From Volvariella volvacea V23 (taxonomy: Eukaryota; Basidiomycota; Agaricomycetes; Agaricales; Pluteaceae): a stretch of 64,000 bases of DNA. Shown here one piece after another: positions 52,519 through 64,000 of the stretch. The DNA lies in NCBI GenBank assembly GCA_000349905.1, contig KB722762.1, forward strand, positions 382,225 to 446,224. The letters are read 5' to 3'. The notes under the pieces were generated by a model. It was not told the origin of the DNA. It made no database searches and saw nothing but the letters and a program-made list of their open reading frames with translations. How positions within the stretch are numbered: position 1 is the first letter of the stretch; every line of letters starts with the position of its first letter. A program made the position numbers and the translations under genes.

Positions 52519-55245
52519 ATGCAACGATCTCACAGACGAAGACGTATCTCGTCCAGAAGGGGGACCTTCGATCCCTCTGACTCCGTCAATGTCAAGCACA
52601 CCCGTCTCGGAGTTTGGGACCTGTATGAAGAAGTTCACCACCGCGCAAACTTTATCACCAGCTCCATTAGCTTCGAGCCATGTCTGCAGCTGCTGAACAA
52701 TATGTCTTATGTGTGGAGAATGCTTGGGGATATCGGGAGCATTAGAGGCGCCTGGTGGCTCTTGGTCGGATATCTTGCAACAGAGCTGACGGCATCCCTA
52801 ATACCAGCGCTGTACCTTTGGTGAGTTTTGCTCATTGACGGCTCTGAGATTTTAACCATTCCACAGGTACTCTGGACAACTTTTACAAATTGTAGGCCCC
52901 AATAGCTCACCTTACCAGCCATATACTCAAAGACGAAATGCAGGTCCAAACCGCGGTTGAGAAGAGAACGATCGATTATGACCTACTCATGAGAATAGCC
53001 ATTGGGCGGTTCATTTGCTCCTTGGCAAAACGCCTCTTGGGTCACGCAAGCCAACGTCTCCAACTACCTTTAAACGCGCGGATAAAACGTCACTACGACG
53101 TCCACATGTACCATGCCCTGGCAAGGTTAGACCTACCAACTTTTGAGGACATGGCTGTTCAGCGGCAGTTAGAACAAGCTCTCCCAGCCAGTTCACGAAC
53201 CAGTATCGCATGGAACATGATGACCAAAGCAATGAACCTTGCGAGCACTGTCATTCAACTCATTAGCCAGGTTTCGGTTTTGGCTGGGGTGTTATACGGT
53301 CAACAAGACGGCTTGCTTTTGGCACTCCTGACATTTGCGCATTCCGTTTTCCAGTGGCTCGCTATCAAACGTCCGTTTATCAAACCCGGTGGTGAGTCTG
53401 CCCACCAACAGAGTTACCCCTGGACTCATCGGTCATCTTGTAAGTTTGGGCTGCAACCACAAGGAACATTGACTACATCAAAATGGAGGGACTAAAGCGC
53501 GTTGTCGGAGATGGCGCACACCGCAAAGAAATCATAGCTGGCAATATGGCGCACTATCTGGTAACAGGTGTGTTTGACTCCACAACATCAATGAGGCCTC
53601 CCTCTAACTCAGCTCCCATGCAAAGAATATCGCCGCAGGCTCAAGCGACTTGGAGACTGGGCTCGTGACTTTTTTGCGACTTGGGCAGATTACCATCATC
53701 AAACTAGCTTGACCGCATACTCAATATTGGAAGAGATTCTGAAAGAATTGCCTCAGGTTTGTTAATTCCTGATGCCATGACGACTAATTGACATGATTGG
53801 CAGATCGTGTTCACCCTCCGGGCGGTTCAATATCCATTTACCATTCCAATATCGCTTGCGTCGCTCAACCTTATCACCCAAACCACGAATTCATTCAGCC
53901 GTGCATTGCTTAGCCTCGTCAACGAAACCGGTTCCATAGCGGAGGAAATTGCCAGCGTTCGAAGGCTGTACGAAGTGACTTCAATACCAAATAAGATTCT
54001 TGACGGACGTGAGCACTTCCCTGAAAACCAGCGCTCTTTAAGTTATGGTGTTTCGATCGAGTTTGTGTACGTAGAACCTGATTTATTTAGCGCTGCCCAC
54101 AACTTCACCCTTTTGTTCAGAAATGTTTCATTTAAATACCCCGACCACGACTACTATGCTCTACATAATGTCTCCTTCAAGCTAACGGCTGGCCAGCTAT
54201 GTGTAAGTCGAGGTCCCCTCGTTCTTGGCCAAAGCTGATGAGCTTTGACTTCAGGTCATTGTTGGTGTAAATGGTTCAGGGAAGAGTACCATATTGAAGC
54301 TCCTTGCTCGATTGTACGACCCAACCGAAGGGTATATCCTTGTGGATGGAAGGGATATCAAGACCCTAAGAGTAGCCGATTTAAGACGTACCATTGCTGT
54401 TTTATTCCAGGACTATACACTCTTCCCACTCTCCGTAAGTATTTAACAAGTTATGCTTGTCCATCCCTCATTTACCTATGTCGAGTAGATCAAGGATAAT
54501 ATTGGGCTTGGCGACCCTTCACATGTTGACGACGTTGATAGGATACGCGAAGCCGCACGTTTAGGTGGTGCTGAAGGCTTCATCGATAAATTATCTGAAG
54601 GGTTTGACACCTACCTTGAACGACCTGTAAAAGATCACTATTCTGGGCTGCCGGCAGGCACGACAGAGCTTTTTGGGCGTCCTGTAGATTATAGCCGTCT
54701 GAGAAATGTAGCAGGGATGGATACCTCTGGCAGCAAAACGTTGTCAGGAGGCCAGCTGCAGAGGATTGCATTGTAAGTTACCTTGCTTGCATAGCAATCC
54801 TGCGTCGGCAACTCTAACTGGGATTGGCAGGTCACGCACATTCATGCGTTCCATTGTTTCTGACTCCGAGCTAGGAATAGGACTATTACTCTTTGACGAG
54901 CCCTCTGCTAGCCTTGATCCCACGGCTGAACATGGTATGTTGTCCACAAGTTCGATCCCATTCATAGCTGCACACCTATGCCCGCAGATCTCTTTGAACG
55001 ACTGCGTCAATTACGAGGAAATAAAACGATGATATTTTCTTCACATCGGTTTGGCAATCTGACTCGCCACGCAGATCTAATACTGTGAGCAGCCTACAAA
55101 ATCTTCATCCACGTGCTCAGACATACTGCCCAGATATCTTAACGATTCCACCATTGTTGAGGAAGGGACGCACGAGGAGCTAATTCGTCATGGTGGTGAA
55201 TATGCACGAATATGGAATTTGCAGGCTCAGGCATTCTTATCATAA
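52519..55245 (+). CDS. ABC transporter, half-size, one membrane domain plus one ATPase domain
   Basis: Membrane exporter-like ATPase. The N-terminal part (HTRLGVWDLYEEVHHRANF) leads into hydrophobic segments (WWLLVGYLATELTASLIPALYLW; VLAGVLYGQQDGLLLALLTF; YPFTIPISLASLNLI), fewer clear helices than the usual six. The nucleotide-binding domain shows VSFKYPDHDY, Walker A VGVNGSGKST (54260-54290), Q-loop VLFQDYTLFPL, signature LSGGQLQR (about 54740-54765), Walker B LLLFDEPSASLD (about 54885-54920) and the switch His in FSSHR (about 55030). An unusual Pro/Gly-containing insert of about 50 residues (54625-54735) sits just before the signature. It ends QAQAFLS at 55245. The substrate is unknown. Several introns of about 50 nt interrupt it; the 5' end is less certain than the ATPase part. 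Confidence 0.82.
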
Positions 55246-55521
55246 ACTCTTTGGGAACATCAGGATTAATTGGGCAGAATAAACACTAGCACTATAGCAC
55301 TTGGTTTCTTAAATACTCTCAACATACTCAACACTGTTGTGAGCTTGATTGAGCCCTACTAATCGGGGTGTGGACAAATACTGTTTTGGCCACGTGGCTC
55401 GTGGCTACCCTCAGCAACCTTTCCCGCTGACCGTCACTGTTTCCAGTGCGAGCCCTCCCTGTCCGTCGAATAAGTCTAAATCGCTGTTCATAATCACACC
55501 ACATCATCCTCAACGCTCGAT

Positions 55522-56402
<881 letters not shown>

Positions 56403-56594
56403 TAAAATAATTATAACCCATTTCACTGTTAGATAGACCTTTCGCGGGCGCAGCCAGCTGTTAACCCGCAGCATTCCATTGTCGTTAATTCATATTCATC
56501 ACCCTGTCCATCTGATACTTCTGCAAACTTATGATTTACAGTACCTAATTCTGTTGCCTGTAGCAAACAGCAAGCAGCACCATCTAAGACTATA

Positions 56595-59480
56595 TTATGG
56601 GATAAAGCCCCCATGCCAATTTCCGCCCCACCATCGTTTGATCCTCTCACCCCCATGCTCCTCGTAGTCTTTTTTCGTGATTCCAATGGTACGGAATTCC
56701 TCAGTGAGGGCGTACTTTGCCATCCCTTTCCATGCATCTAGGCTTGGGTCACTGGCACGGAATATTTCGATGGGCATTTCTGGAGGCAAAATTGGTCGAA
56801 ATGTTGCATGGAGCCGTGGTACGAGACCAGTAAATTTTGATGGCGAACCGGTCACAAACACGTTCTACAGTCTCTTAGAAGATATCCTTCGAAGGTTGAA
56901 AACCGAACCTACATTGGCTAGACGCCCCTTCTCAGCCTCTGTGAAGCGCGTGAGGATGTTTTGAATCATCTCCCCTAATCCCGCCGAGTCAACACCGGCC
57001 ATGCCTGGTGAGAACCAAGTCTCACATGCACGCCATTTTTCAGTGCTCAAGTGCAGTCGTGTATTACCTGCAACGAACATCAGTAATGCTATACAATGGA
57101 CAAAAAAAAACAAATACCTTCGATGTCGCCGTCTTCGTAGGTTGGTTTGAAAGCTGATATTAAGGCCGACTTTTGAGACGTGATGGAGGCGTGCGTATGC
57201 ATGCTTGTGAAGGTGGGATCGTAGGTGAGTAGTTTTTGTTCAAGAATTGCCAGCTGATTAAAGTCATCTTCTTCATCAGATGACGGTGCAGCGATGTTCT
57301 GAAAGTAAGGTGAGCACAACGAACTGAACACTAGGGGATACAAGAATTAACTATTTTGCGATAAATTGCCCAGTCCTCATCATCAGCCCCAAACAAATCC
57401 TCTGCGTTTTTATTGTGAATTACTTCGAAGCGGGAAGCGTAGATAACACAAACCTCCTCCAGCTTTACGCTTCTTTTTCGGCACGCGGTCATCGTGGGCC
57501 AAATTGGCTATGTTCTTCATCCGGGCTTGGGCAGCAGCACTTTTCCGGTCACTCAATGCTGCCTTCCGCCGCTGCCGCTCCTTGATCTTGCTCATGAGGC
57601 TCTTTAAGAGTCGTTATTTGTAACCATTAAGTGGGGAGTTTGGGCACTAAAATCACCTCGTGTTCCTGCCGGGTCTTGTGTGCCCAGGCAGCAAGGTCCT
57701 CTTCACGTTCTTCCTCTTCCCGCTTCTCTTCCCGCTCTTTTTCTTCTCGCTCGCGTTCCTTTTCTTTTCTGGCTCTGAGTCTGGCCTCATAACCAGCTTT
57801 CATTAGTTTCTGCTTCTTCTTCTCTTTAAGTTCATCTTCATTAAGCTAGAGGGGAAATATCAATACGGGTTCCTTCATATTGTAACAAAAAGCACCTTGT
57901 CATCAGGTACATCTACAAGAGGGAATGAGGGTTCTTCCTATAATCACCTTAGTATGAGGAACGTACAACTAGGGAAAAGTCATTACCATAGGTTCATCGC
58001 CTCCATCCGTAGCTTCTTTCTTCCTGGCCTTTTTGAGGTCATTTTCCAGTTTTTTAATCGCTTCCTCTAGAGCAGCTTCACTGTCAAGTCCCTCTGCCTG
58101 CAACTTTTGCTATCAGGGACAAAATAAGAATACGGGTCAGTCGGCTATATATTACGAGCAGCGCCCGACATACTGTCCATTCCCTCTTGCTATCCTGTCC
58201 TTTGCTTTCCCGCAAAGACATTAAGTCCCGTAAATCACTCTCCTTTTGCAATAGCTGTTTGAACGAGCAATGAGTTTACAGTTCACTGACTCTTTTGCCT
58301 AAGGCTTACCTTCTCCATTCTCGACTTAGCGGCCATCTCTTGAAGTTTGCGGCCCTGTTCCTTCCGCTTCTCAGCCATCCTGGCCAATTCTTCCTCTGTT
58401 TTCTCTTCAACAACCGGTACAACGAAAGGGAATTGAACAACAGAGGTGCATGCTCTCAGTTCCTCAGGTGCCTTAAGCCGTCGTAACAGGCCTTGGTAAT
58501 CAAGTGCGAAGTCACAAAGATTGTGAAGCATCCACTAAAATACCAATTCTTCAGCTCTATTGCCCAAGTTAAAATTGAGAAACTTACTGTGGAATGTGTA
58601 TTTGTAACTCGAGCAGGGAAACTCGGATACTTTAACTGGATCAACTTGAGCAGGTATTCGGATACTTGAGAGGCCCCCCAAGGGATTCTGTGATATGGTT
58701 TATACTGCTGCTGTTCAAGAGAGTGTCTATGCTACGGACCTCTTTGCGTGGCTCAAAATGCCTTTGCCGTGTAGTATAGGTATGATAGATGTTGATGCAG
58801 TGTTAAAAGAGATGACCAACCCATCAGCAATGAATGAAGTCTCTGCCGAGGGCAAATTATTATAATAGAAGGACATTAAGCCATCTATAGTGTATGCCAG
58901 CGATGGCACCGAATATTGTTCAAACAAGAGCTCCGAAGTTACTGAGTAGATTGTTAAGCCATTGGTCCTTCACTAAAATAATTCACAAACTTACGAACTC
59001 GGGAGTGCAATGGAGTGCACAGTCGTTCGGTCATGAGGATGGGATGATCCACAGTAGGTGTATCAATTCCCAGCTGGATAAAAGCATAGTCCAAAGCATT
59101 TTCCTACCCAAAAAGCACGTAAAACAGCCGTCTCATGAGGCACACAAGAAAGGCGGACGCACCAAGGCGTCGAAATTGAGCAGAACATCTCCTTCCCATG
59201 GTGTTCTGGTCTGGCCTTTGGCACCGCTTTCTGTTTCAATCGCCTCTCCAAACAGAAGGAGGGGCTTATTGTTCCTCCGCTCCTTGTATTTTGCAACTGC
59301 GTTCACGCCTGTATAGGGTGTACTTGAGGTTGCAAATCCCCACCGAAGAGTTGTTGATCCGTTGTCAATCACAATTGGTGTATGCTGTGAGCGATGGTTA
59401 TCATAAGGCTCCGGCTCCAATGGAAGGTTGGGAAGGGCGGGGATGGGTAAGCGGATAACATTGGGAGGGTGAAAAGCCAT
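56595..59480 (-). CDS. ARP5: Actin-related protein 5, INO80 chromatin-remodelling subunit
   Basis: Nuclear Arp that forms a module with Ies6 in the INO80 complex and helps couple ATP hydrolysis to nucleosome sliding. The start at 59480 gives MAFHPPNVIRLP. The actin fold begins with the phosphate-loop-like IVIDNGSTTLRWGF (about 59360), followed by NFDALENALDYAF, PILMTERLCTP, LLFEQYSVPSL and the IPWGA segment. The Arp5-specific insert is a long charged coiled coil (58530-57410: RMAEKRKEQGRKLQE, REREEKEREEKREEE, RQRRKAALSDRK). The actin fold resumes with VFVTGSPSKFTGLVPRL and ends with DYEEHGGERIKRWWGGN and GGFIP at 56595. The insert and the C-terminal DYEEHG separate it from other Arps. Many short introns are present. 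Confidence 0.93.
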
Positions 59481-59820
59481 GAGAGTGCAGAAGTGAGTTA
59501 ATTTACATGCTGAGTACACAACCGCAAGCTTAAGGGCTTCGTCAACTCGTACCCAGAGCTTTTCGATCATCGGCTGCATGTCTAGCCCGCTGGTGCACAT
59601 GCCACACAACTGAACCACCAGAGACCTGTAAGATGGCTTATTTGGACCCTTGAAAGACCATGGTGGCCTGTAACTTTTGGTGCATAGCTGATAGATACTG
59701 GACCAGTCGAGGAGATCACAATGAGTGGTGTCCGCGTTATTTAGGTCAGGCGCTCTTGCCAAACAAAGGCACGCGCTGAAACGTGAACGAACCTACCACC
59801 CATTGCCATTGCAGTTCGCA
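59481..59820. promoter_or_regulatory. Bidirectional promoter region between ARP5 and NIC96
   Basis: 340 bp separate two divergent start codons (59480 minus, 59821 plus). Both genes must draw their promoters and leaders from this interval. I see no gene in it: the frames that cross it are extensions of ARP5 exon 1 or antisense shadows. Confidence 0.5.
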
Positions 59821-62800
59821 ATGTCCGCCGATCTATCTGCTCTCGCGACATCCTCAAAAACACTAACGGCACATCTGCAAAGGCCAGATTTGCCTTCTGT
59901 CCAGCTCTCATTAGACCAAATTGAAGCCCAGTCGCGACGCCTGGTTTCTCGACAACCCGGCACATCTGGCGATGCAGACCGCGCGTATGTAGTGATATTA
60001 CTTCCATAATCTCAGTTGCGTTAATGGTTCTCAATGATATAGAAACTATCTTCTGGCACAAGCTCATGTTGACGCTTCTGCGCTAGCAAACTCCATTGCT
60101 CATCTCAATACTTCAACGACTTTCTCACCACTACAAGCACTGCAAGACACAGACGTTGCCGGGTACCTGCGTCATGCTCATGAACAAAATCTCATATCTA
60201 CTATTGAAGAGGGCCGGAAGGAAACACAGGAAGAGTCCTATCGATTGTTGGAAGAGCGAAGCCAGAGAGATTGGGAAACCAAAAAGAAGCGCGTTTTTGA
60301 GGAGTTAGGTGGCCGTGTAAACGGTGGAAATAAGGCTTTGGCGGAATTGAAGAAGAGCTTCCAAGGAAAGAGTAGCTTGGCAGTGGGTAGCGTCTCGTTA
60401 TTTTGTGAAATGCCACTGAAGCTGTATGCAGACAAGTATATCACCTAGCTTGACGCTTCAAATGCAAAGCAAGATGATGGCATACGACCGTGTCGTTACA
60501 GATTTAAATGCCGCCCGATTGCGTGGTACATCCTATCCTATTATACACGCCTTGATTGCAGCATCTCAGGCAGCGGGCTCTGACGTACGGCTGTTATTGC
60601 TGAACAACTGAATTACAATCTAATTCATTTTGCAGCCCAAGATGTTACAAATTACCCAAAATTTCCATGTCCTTGCAAAAATTACGACCGAACCCCCTGC
60701 ACTTCCACCAGTCGAGCATGCCGGGGCACATATACTCAATGCACCTTTGTTCGAGCGCCAATATGCACGGGTTTACCTCGGTGACCCAGAATCGCGAGAG
60801 GCCACCAACCTTCGCAAACAAATAGCCAAGGGCGCCAGGGAAGCTTTGGAGGAGCAGTACTGGGACGTGGTTGACAGAACAGTGCAGGCACGGCCGAATG
60901 AAGCAAGGCTAGGCGGCGATCCAAGCATTTCGAACAAAGTGCGGGCATACCTGTTTGTGAGGTTCTATAAAAATGGTGAATGGATAGAGCGTATTGAGGT
61001 TCGTCTTATCTTTCGTTTATTGTGATTCTTGTTTAATGCCTCCCCTTTCTAGCTAATTGCAGGACAACCCCTATGGGCACGTTTGTTCTTCTTAATTCGG
61101 ACGGGTCATATACAAGAGGCTCTGCGGGAGGTTGCCCAATATCAAACTGCCATCGAACATCGCGAACAGAGTTTTGTCACTTACTTCCGCACATGGCTTG
61201 AATCACCAGATCGTCGGTAGGTGTGGATGTCTGCCTTAGATTAACCTTTCTGCTGATCGCGACTACCCAAGACTACCGAAGGCGCATCGGGATCACCTTC
61301 AGGCTGTATATAACAACCAAATGCTCCACTCAGCAGCTGTCGACCCTTTCAAACTGGCTATCTTCAAATTAATGGGGAGGATTGAGCCCTCAAGACGCAG
61401 TGTCCCTCCTGTCACACAAACCACAGAAGATTGGCTTTGGTTCCAGTTGGCAATGGTATGTTCCTCGTCTAGGGTAATTTTGATTTGCTTATCTGTCTTT
61501 CAGGTTGACGAAGAGGAAGATGGTGGATTAAGAGGATTGGCAGAGGTCTTGCTGGGATATGGCGAGCACCGCTTCGACGGACAGGGTGCCAGAATTGGCA
61601 CATGGGCTGGCGTTTTGTTGATGTGCGGGCAGTTTGAACGAGTGAGTCCCCGTGCGTTCCAATGGCATGCATTCCTAAATACATACTTAGGCGGTGGCGG
61701 CCTTATGGGAGCGTCCTGAAACTGAGATTGAGGCAGTTCACCTAGCCATTGCTCTGGCCTACCATGGTTTACTCCGTATGCCATCTCGCGCAGAGACTTC
61801 TGATCTGACACCATGTAGGTCTAATCCCTATTCTTTGTCTCGAACAAAGGTAGTGACTAATATCCCTCAAGTAACACTGTCGCCTGCTTCACCACCAGCA
61901 CTGAGTCTCTCTACTGTCATCTGGCGCTATGTTCGTCAGTTTGTGAAGATGGACCCTAAGGAGGCGCTGCAGTACGTATACTGTGTACCGCTCAGTGCGG
62001 ACCAAGGCGATGGCGTTGGCAAGGAGCAAGTTGAGAACGCATGGGAGCTTGTCCGCCGAATTATTGTGCTAGGCAACAGCGGCCCTGGCTGGGAGGAACT
62101 TGTGGGTGGTTTCAGACCAGATGGCTCTCGATTTGTATGTGCACACACTGCTACTCATACGATTCGTATACTCACCTCCCAATTAGAGCGGAGTTATTGA
62201 GCATGGAGCTCGTCTCCTTCACCTCTACGATGCTAAAGAGTATAATGAGCAGATCTTGGTTCGGGCAGCTCGTCATTCTGAAGAGAATGATCGCATATCC
62301 GAAGCTATCAAACTATATAACCTCGCTGGCGATTACCCAACTGTCATCTCATGCCTGGCGCAGGCTCTGGGTAACACAATTGCCCAGCCAACTCCAGACG
62401 AGAAAGCGAGATCAATTGAGAGGACTGCAGGGGAAATACTCCGGCACTATGAACGAACCAACCGCGCGGTTGGGAAAGATCGCGATGCTGTTGTTAGATT
62501 ACTCAGAATCCGAGAGGCTTTGGATTCCAAGAATGCCGGACGACCAGAGGCTGCTTTGGAGGTGAGGAATTGATATTACTATATTGAATTGATCTCACAC
62601 CTGGGCAGATAATGGAATCGACAGAACTCATACCGCTTGACGGGGATGTATCCAAAATATCGCGAAAGGCTGAAGAGTTTAAGGAACTTCATGACGCCCT
62701 TCAGCGAAATTTGCAAACGTATTTGCCTCTTACAATGGACGTTTTGGCTGCAATGCACAAGAGAGTGAAAGCCTCTGCTCTAGCAGACGCAACTCGACAA

Positions 62801-62976
62801 ATGGTGTGTCGATTACCTTGCGACGTAGCATTAGTCTAAATATGCTGTTGCAGAGCCTTGCCAGTATCAGAAGGAAATCAAGGTCACTTATGGTATTCGC
62901 AGGAATTCTCAAGTACTGTCTGTCACCAGACGTCTACTCATACCTTGCTCGACTGGATGTTGAAATTGCACTATAA
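59821..62976 (+). CDS. NIC96: Nuclear pore scaffold nucleoporin Nic96/Nup93
   Basis: Core inner-ring nucleoporin. The start ATG at 59821 gives MSADLSALATSSKTLTAHLQ, then an N-terminal helical region (SLDQIEAQSRRLV) that in the family anchors the Nsp1 channel complex and Nup192. After a coil (EEGRKETQEESYRLLEERSQRDWE) comes the helical Nic96 domain: FHVLAKITTE, FYKNGEWIE, EALREVAQY, IGTWAGVLLMCGQFE, VIWRYVRQFVKMDPKEALQY, ISEAIKLYNLAGDY, and the end RSLMVFAGILKYC to VEIAL, stopping at 62976. These segments are typical of Nic96/Nup93, and the length of about 850-900 residues fits. Roughly a dozen short introns were seen. It converges on the SMN gene with only 52 bp between stop codons. Confidence 0.93.
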
Positions 62977-63028
62977 CGCTTGTATACTTGCCTTGTATCG
63001 TAATACACTTGCTCCATCCAGCACCACC

Positions 63029-63925
63029 TCAGCGCTGTGTTGGAGTGAAATCTACCATGACCTCGTCACCGTCCACGTCTGCTTCTTCATCCTCGTAGTA
63101 CTCTTCTCCACCTTCGTCGTCGTCTGGTCCAACTTGCGAGGTTGCCTGCCTGTCCTGCCTATGCAATTGAGATCCGTAGTACTTCTGGCACTGCTACACC
63201 TGAGCAATACGAGCAGAAATTGAAAAAAGGATATCTTACGTGATACATCGCCGTCCAATAACCTGCCCAGTACATAGCGTCGGAGGCTCTACGGAATGCC
63301 TCATCCTGATTGATGAAAAAGGCATGTCGCCCACGACTTGATGAGGAGTGCGTAGCTGGCTGTGGGCTGTCATCAAACTCAAGAGGCCCAGGTAGCTCAA
63401 GCGCAGGATTATACGCGGGCACGAAGGTGTTGAAGTCCAGGGGCTGGGAGTCATTCTCTGCATCTGCTGTACCCTTTGCTGGTACACTGGACGACGAATC
63501 TACTGTTTTGTTGTCGTTGATTTTTTGCGGGATATTATACCATCTGTCAGGGGACATAATGCTATTTGAGTTGTAAGGAGAAATGGACGACAGACGTACA
63601 AAGGGGACCTATGCACGGGCTCGGATTTCCAGCCTTTGTCAGGGCCATTCAGAGCTTCGTATTCCTCCGTCGCAGCGTTCCATGCCTCGATAAGTGCGGA
63701 ATCATCCCAGATTTCTTCATGCGTTAATTCACGGCTCTCATCAGTCTCAGTCGTTTGGGAGACGGCCTTCCGGGCGGGCTTCGTTGTGCCGCCATTTCCA
63801 GCTTTCCGTTTTTTGGGCGGCGGTGCATTGGACGCGTCAGAAGGGCCTGCGAGGTCACTCGGGCCATCAGGCCCATAGGGAAGGGCGAGGTCGTCGTAGG
63901 ATACAAGCGGTCGACTTCCTTGCAT
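63029..63925 (-). CDS. SMN (survival motor neuron) homologue without a Tudor domain
   Basis: Predicted core of the SMN complex that assembles Sm rings on spliceosomal snRNAs. Three exons (63925-63600, 63543-63240, 63193-63029) give 264 residues. The Gemin2-binding helix is clear at residues 71-90 (EEIWDDSALIEAWNAATEEY). Next is SPLWYNIP, formed across the first intron, then a low-complexity middle part. The self-association YG box lies at about 189-210 (FRRASDAMYWAGYWTAMYH). The last exon adds a Gln/Arg stretch and an acidic tail (VGPDDDEGGEEYYEDEEADV). No Tudor domain lies between the two conserved ends, as in several other fungal SMN proteins. A nearer acceptor at 63199/63200 would stop the protein right after the YG box; the acceptor at 63194/63195 keeps a long acidic frame and is preferred. 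Confidence 0.88.
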
Positions 63926-64000
63926 GAGGGGAACAAGGTGACGAAAAGTTAATTTGATGGTAAGTTACATTGTGTTTGGCTCTGGCTAAAACTCTCAAGT

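Overview
This window is nuclear DNA of a filamentous fungus, most likely a mushroom-type basidiomycete (Agaricomycotina). Genes are cut by many short introns, usually about 45-80 nt with GT/AG ends. They sit on both strands without operons and include eukaryote-only families: splicing helicase Prp16, INO80 subunit Arp5, nucleoporin Nic96, an SMN homologue, a Sec4/Rab8 GTPase and a Dnmt2 tRNA methyltransferase. Splice junctions were placed by hand from reading frame and family conservation, so some exon edges are approximate.

Left part (1-15.7 kb): two tandem minus-strand copies (A, cut by the window edge, and B) of a very large UvrD/Rep-like SF1 helicase gene of the fungal TRANK1-like type, followed by the gene for mitochondrial ribosomal protein mL38. 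A frameshifted copy of the 3' end of the mL38 gene lies upstream of helicase A, so the duplicated unit was 'mL38 3' end + helicase'. Copy A carries a 228-bp hAT-like MITE with 19-bp inverted ends and an 8-bp target duplication. A perfect 60-bp palindrome lies just past the duplication breakpoint. A third, dispersed copy of the helicase (C) occupies 42.6-49.8 kb.

Middle (15.7-30 kb): a gene-poor stretch, a FYVE zinc-finger gene, an unrecognised multi-exon gene, unresolved sequence, and a PHD-finger gene.

Right part (30-64 kb): a dense housekeeping block. In order: Dnmt2 (+), a peroxisomal SCP2-type thiolase ending in AKL (+), ATP11 (-), PRP16 (+), a Sel1-repeat protein (+), helicase C (-), a LARP7/Pof8-like RNA-binding protein (+), an ABC half-transporter (+), a Sec4/Rab8 GTPase (+), ARP5 (-), NIC96 (+) and an SMN homologue (-). 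Several neighbours share very short divergent promoters (ATP11/PRP16, ARP5/NIC96) or nearly touch at their 3' ends (NIC96/SMN).

The most unusual element is the expanding family of giant TRANK1-like helicases, with traces of how it duplicated. Nothing here proves a new system; these genes are the best candidates for undescribed biology.
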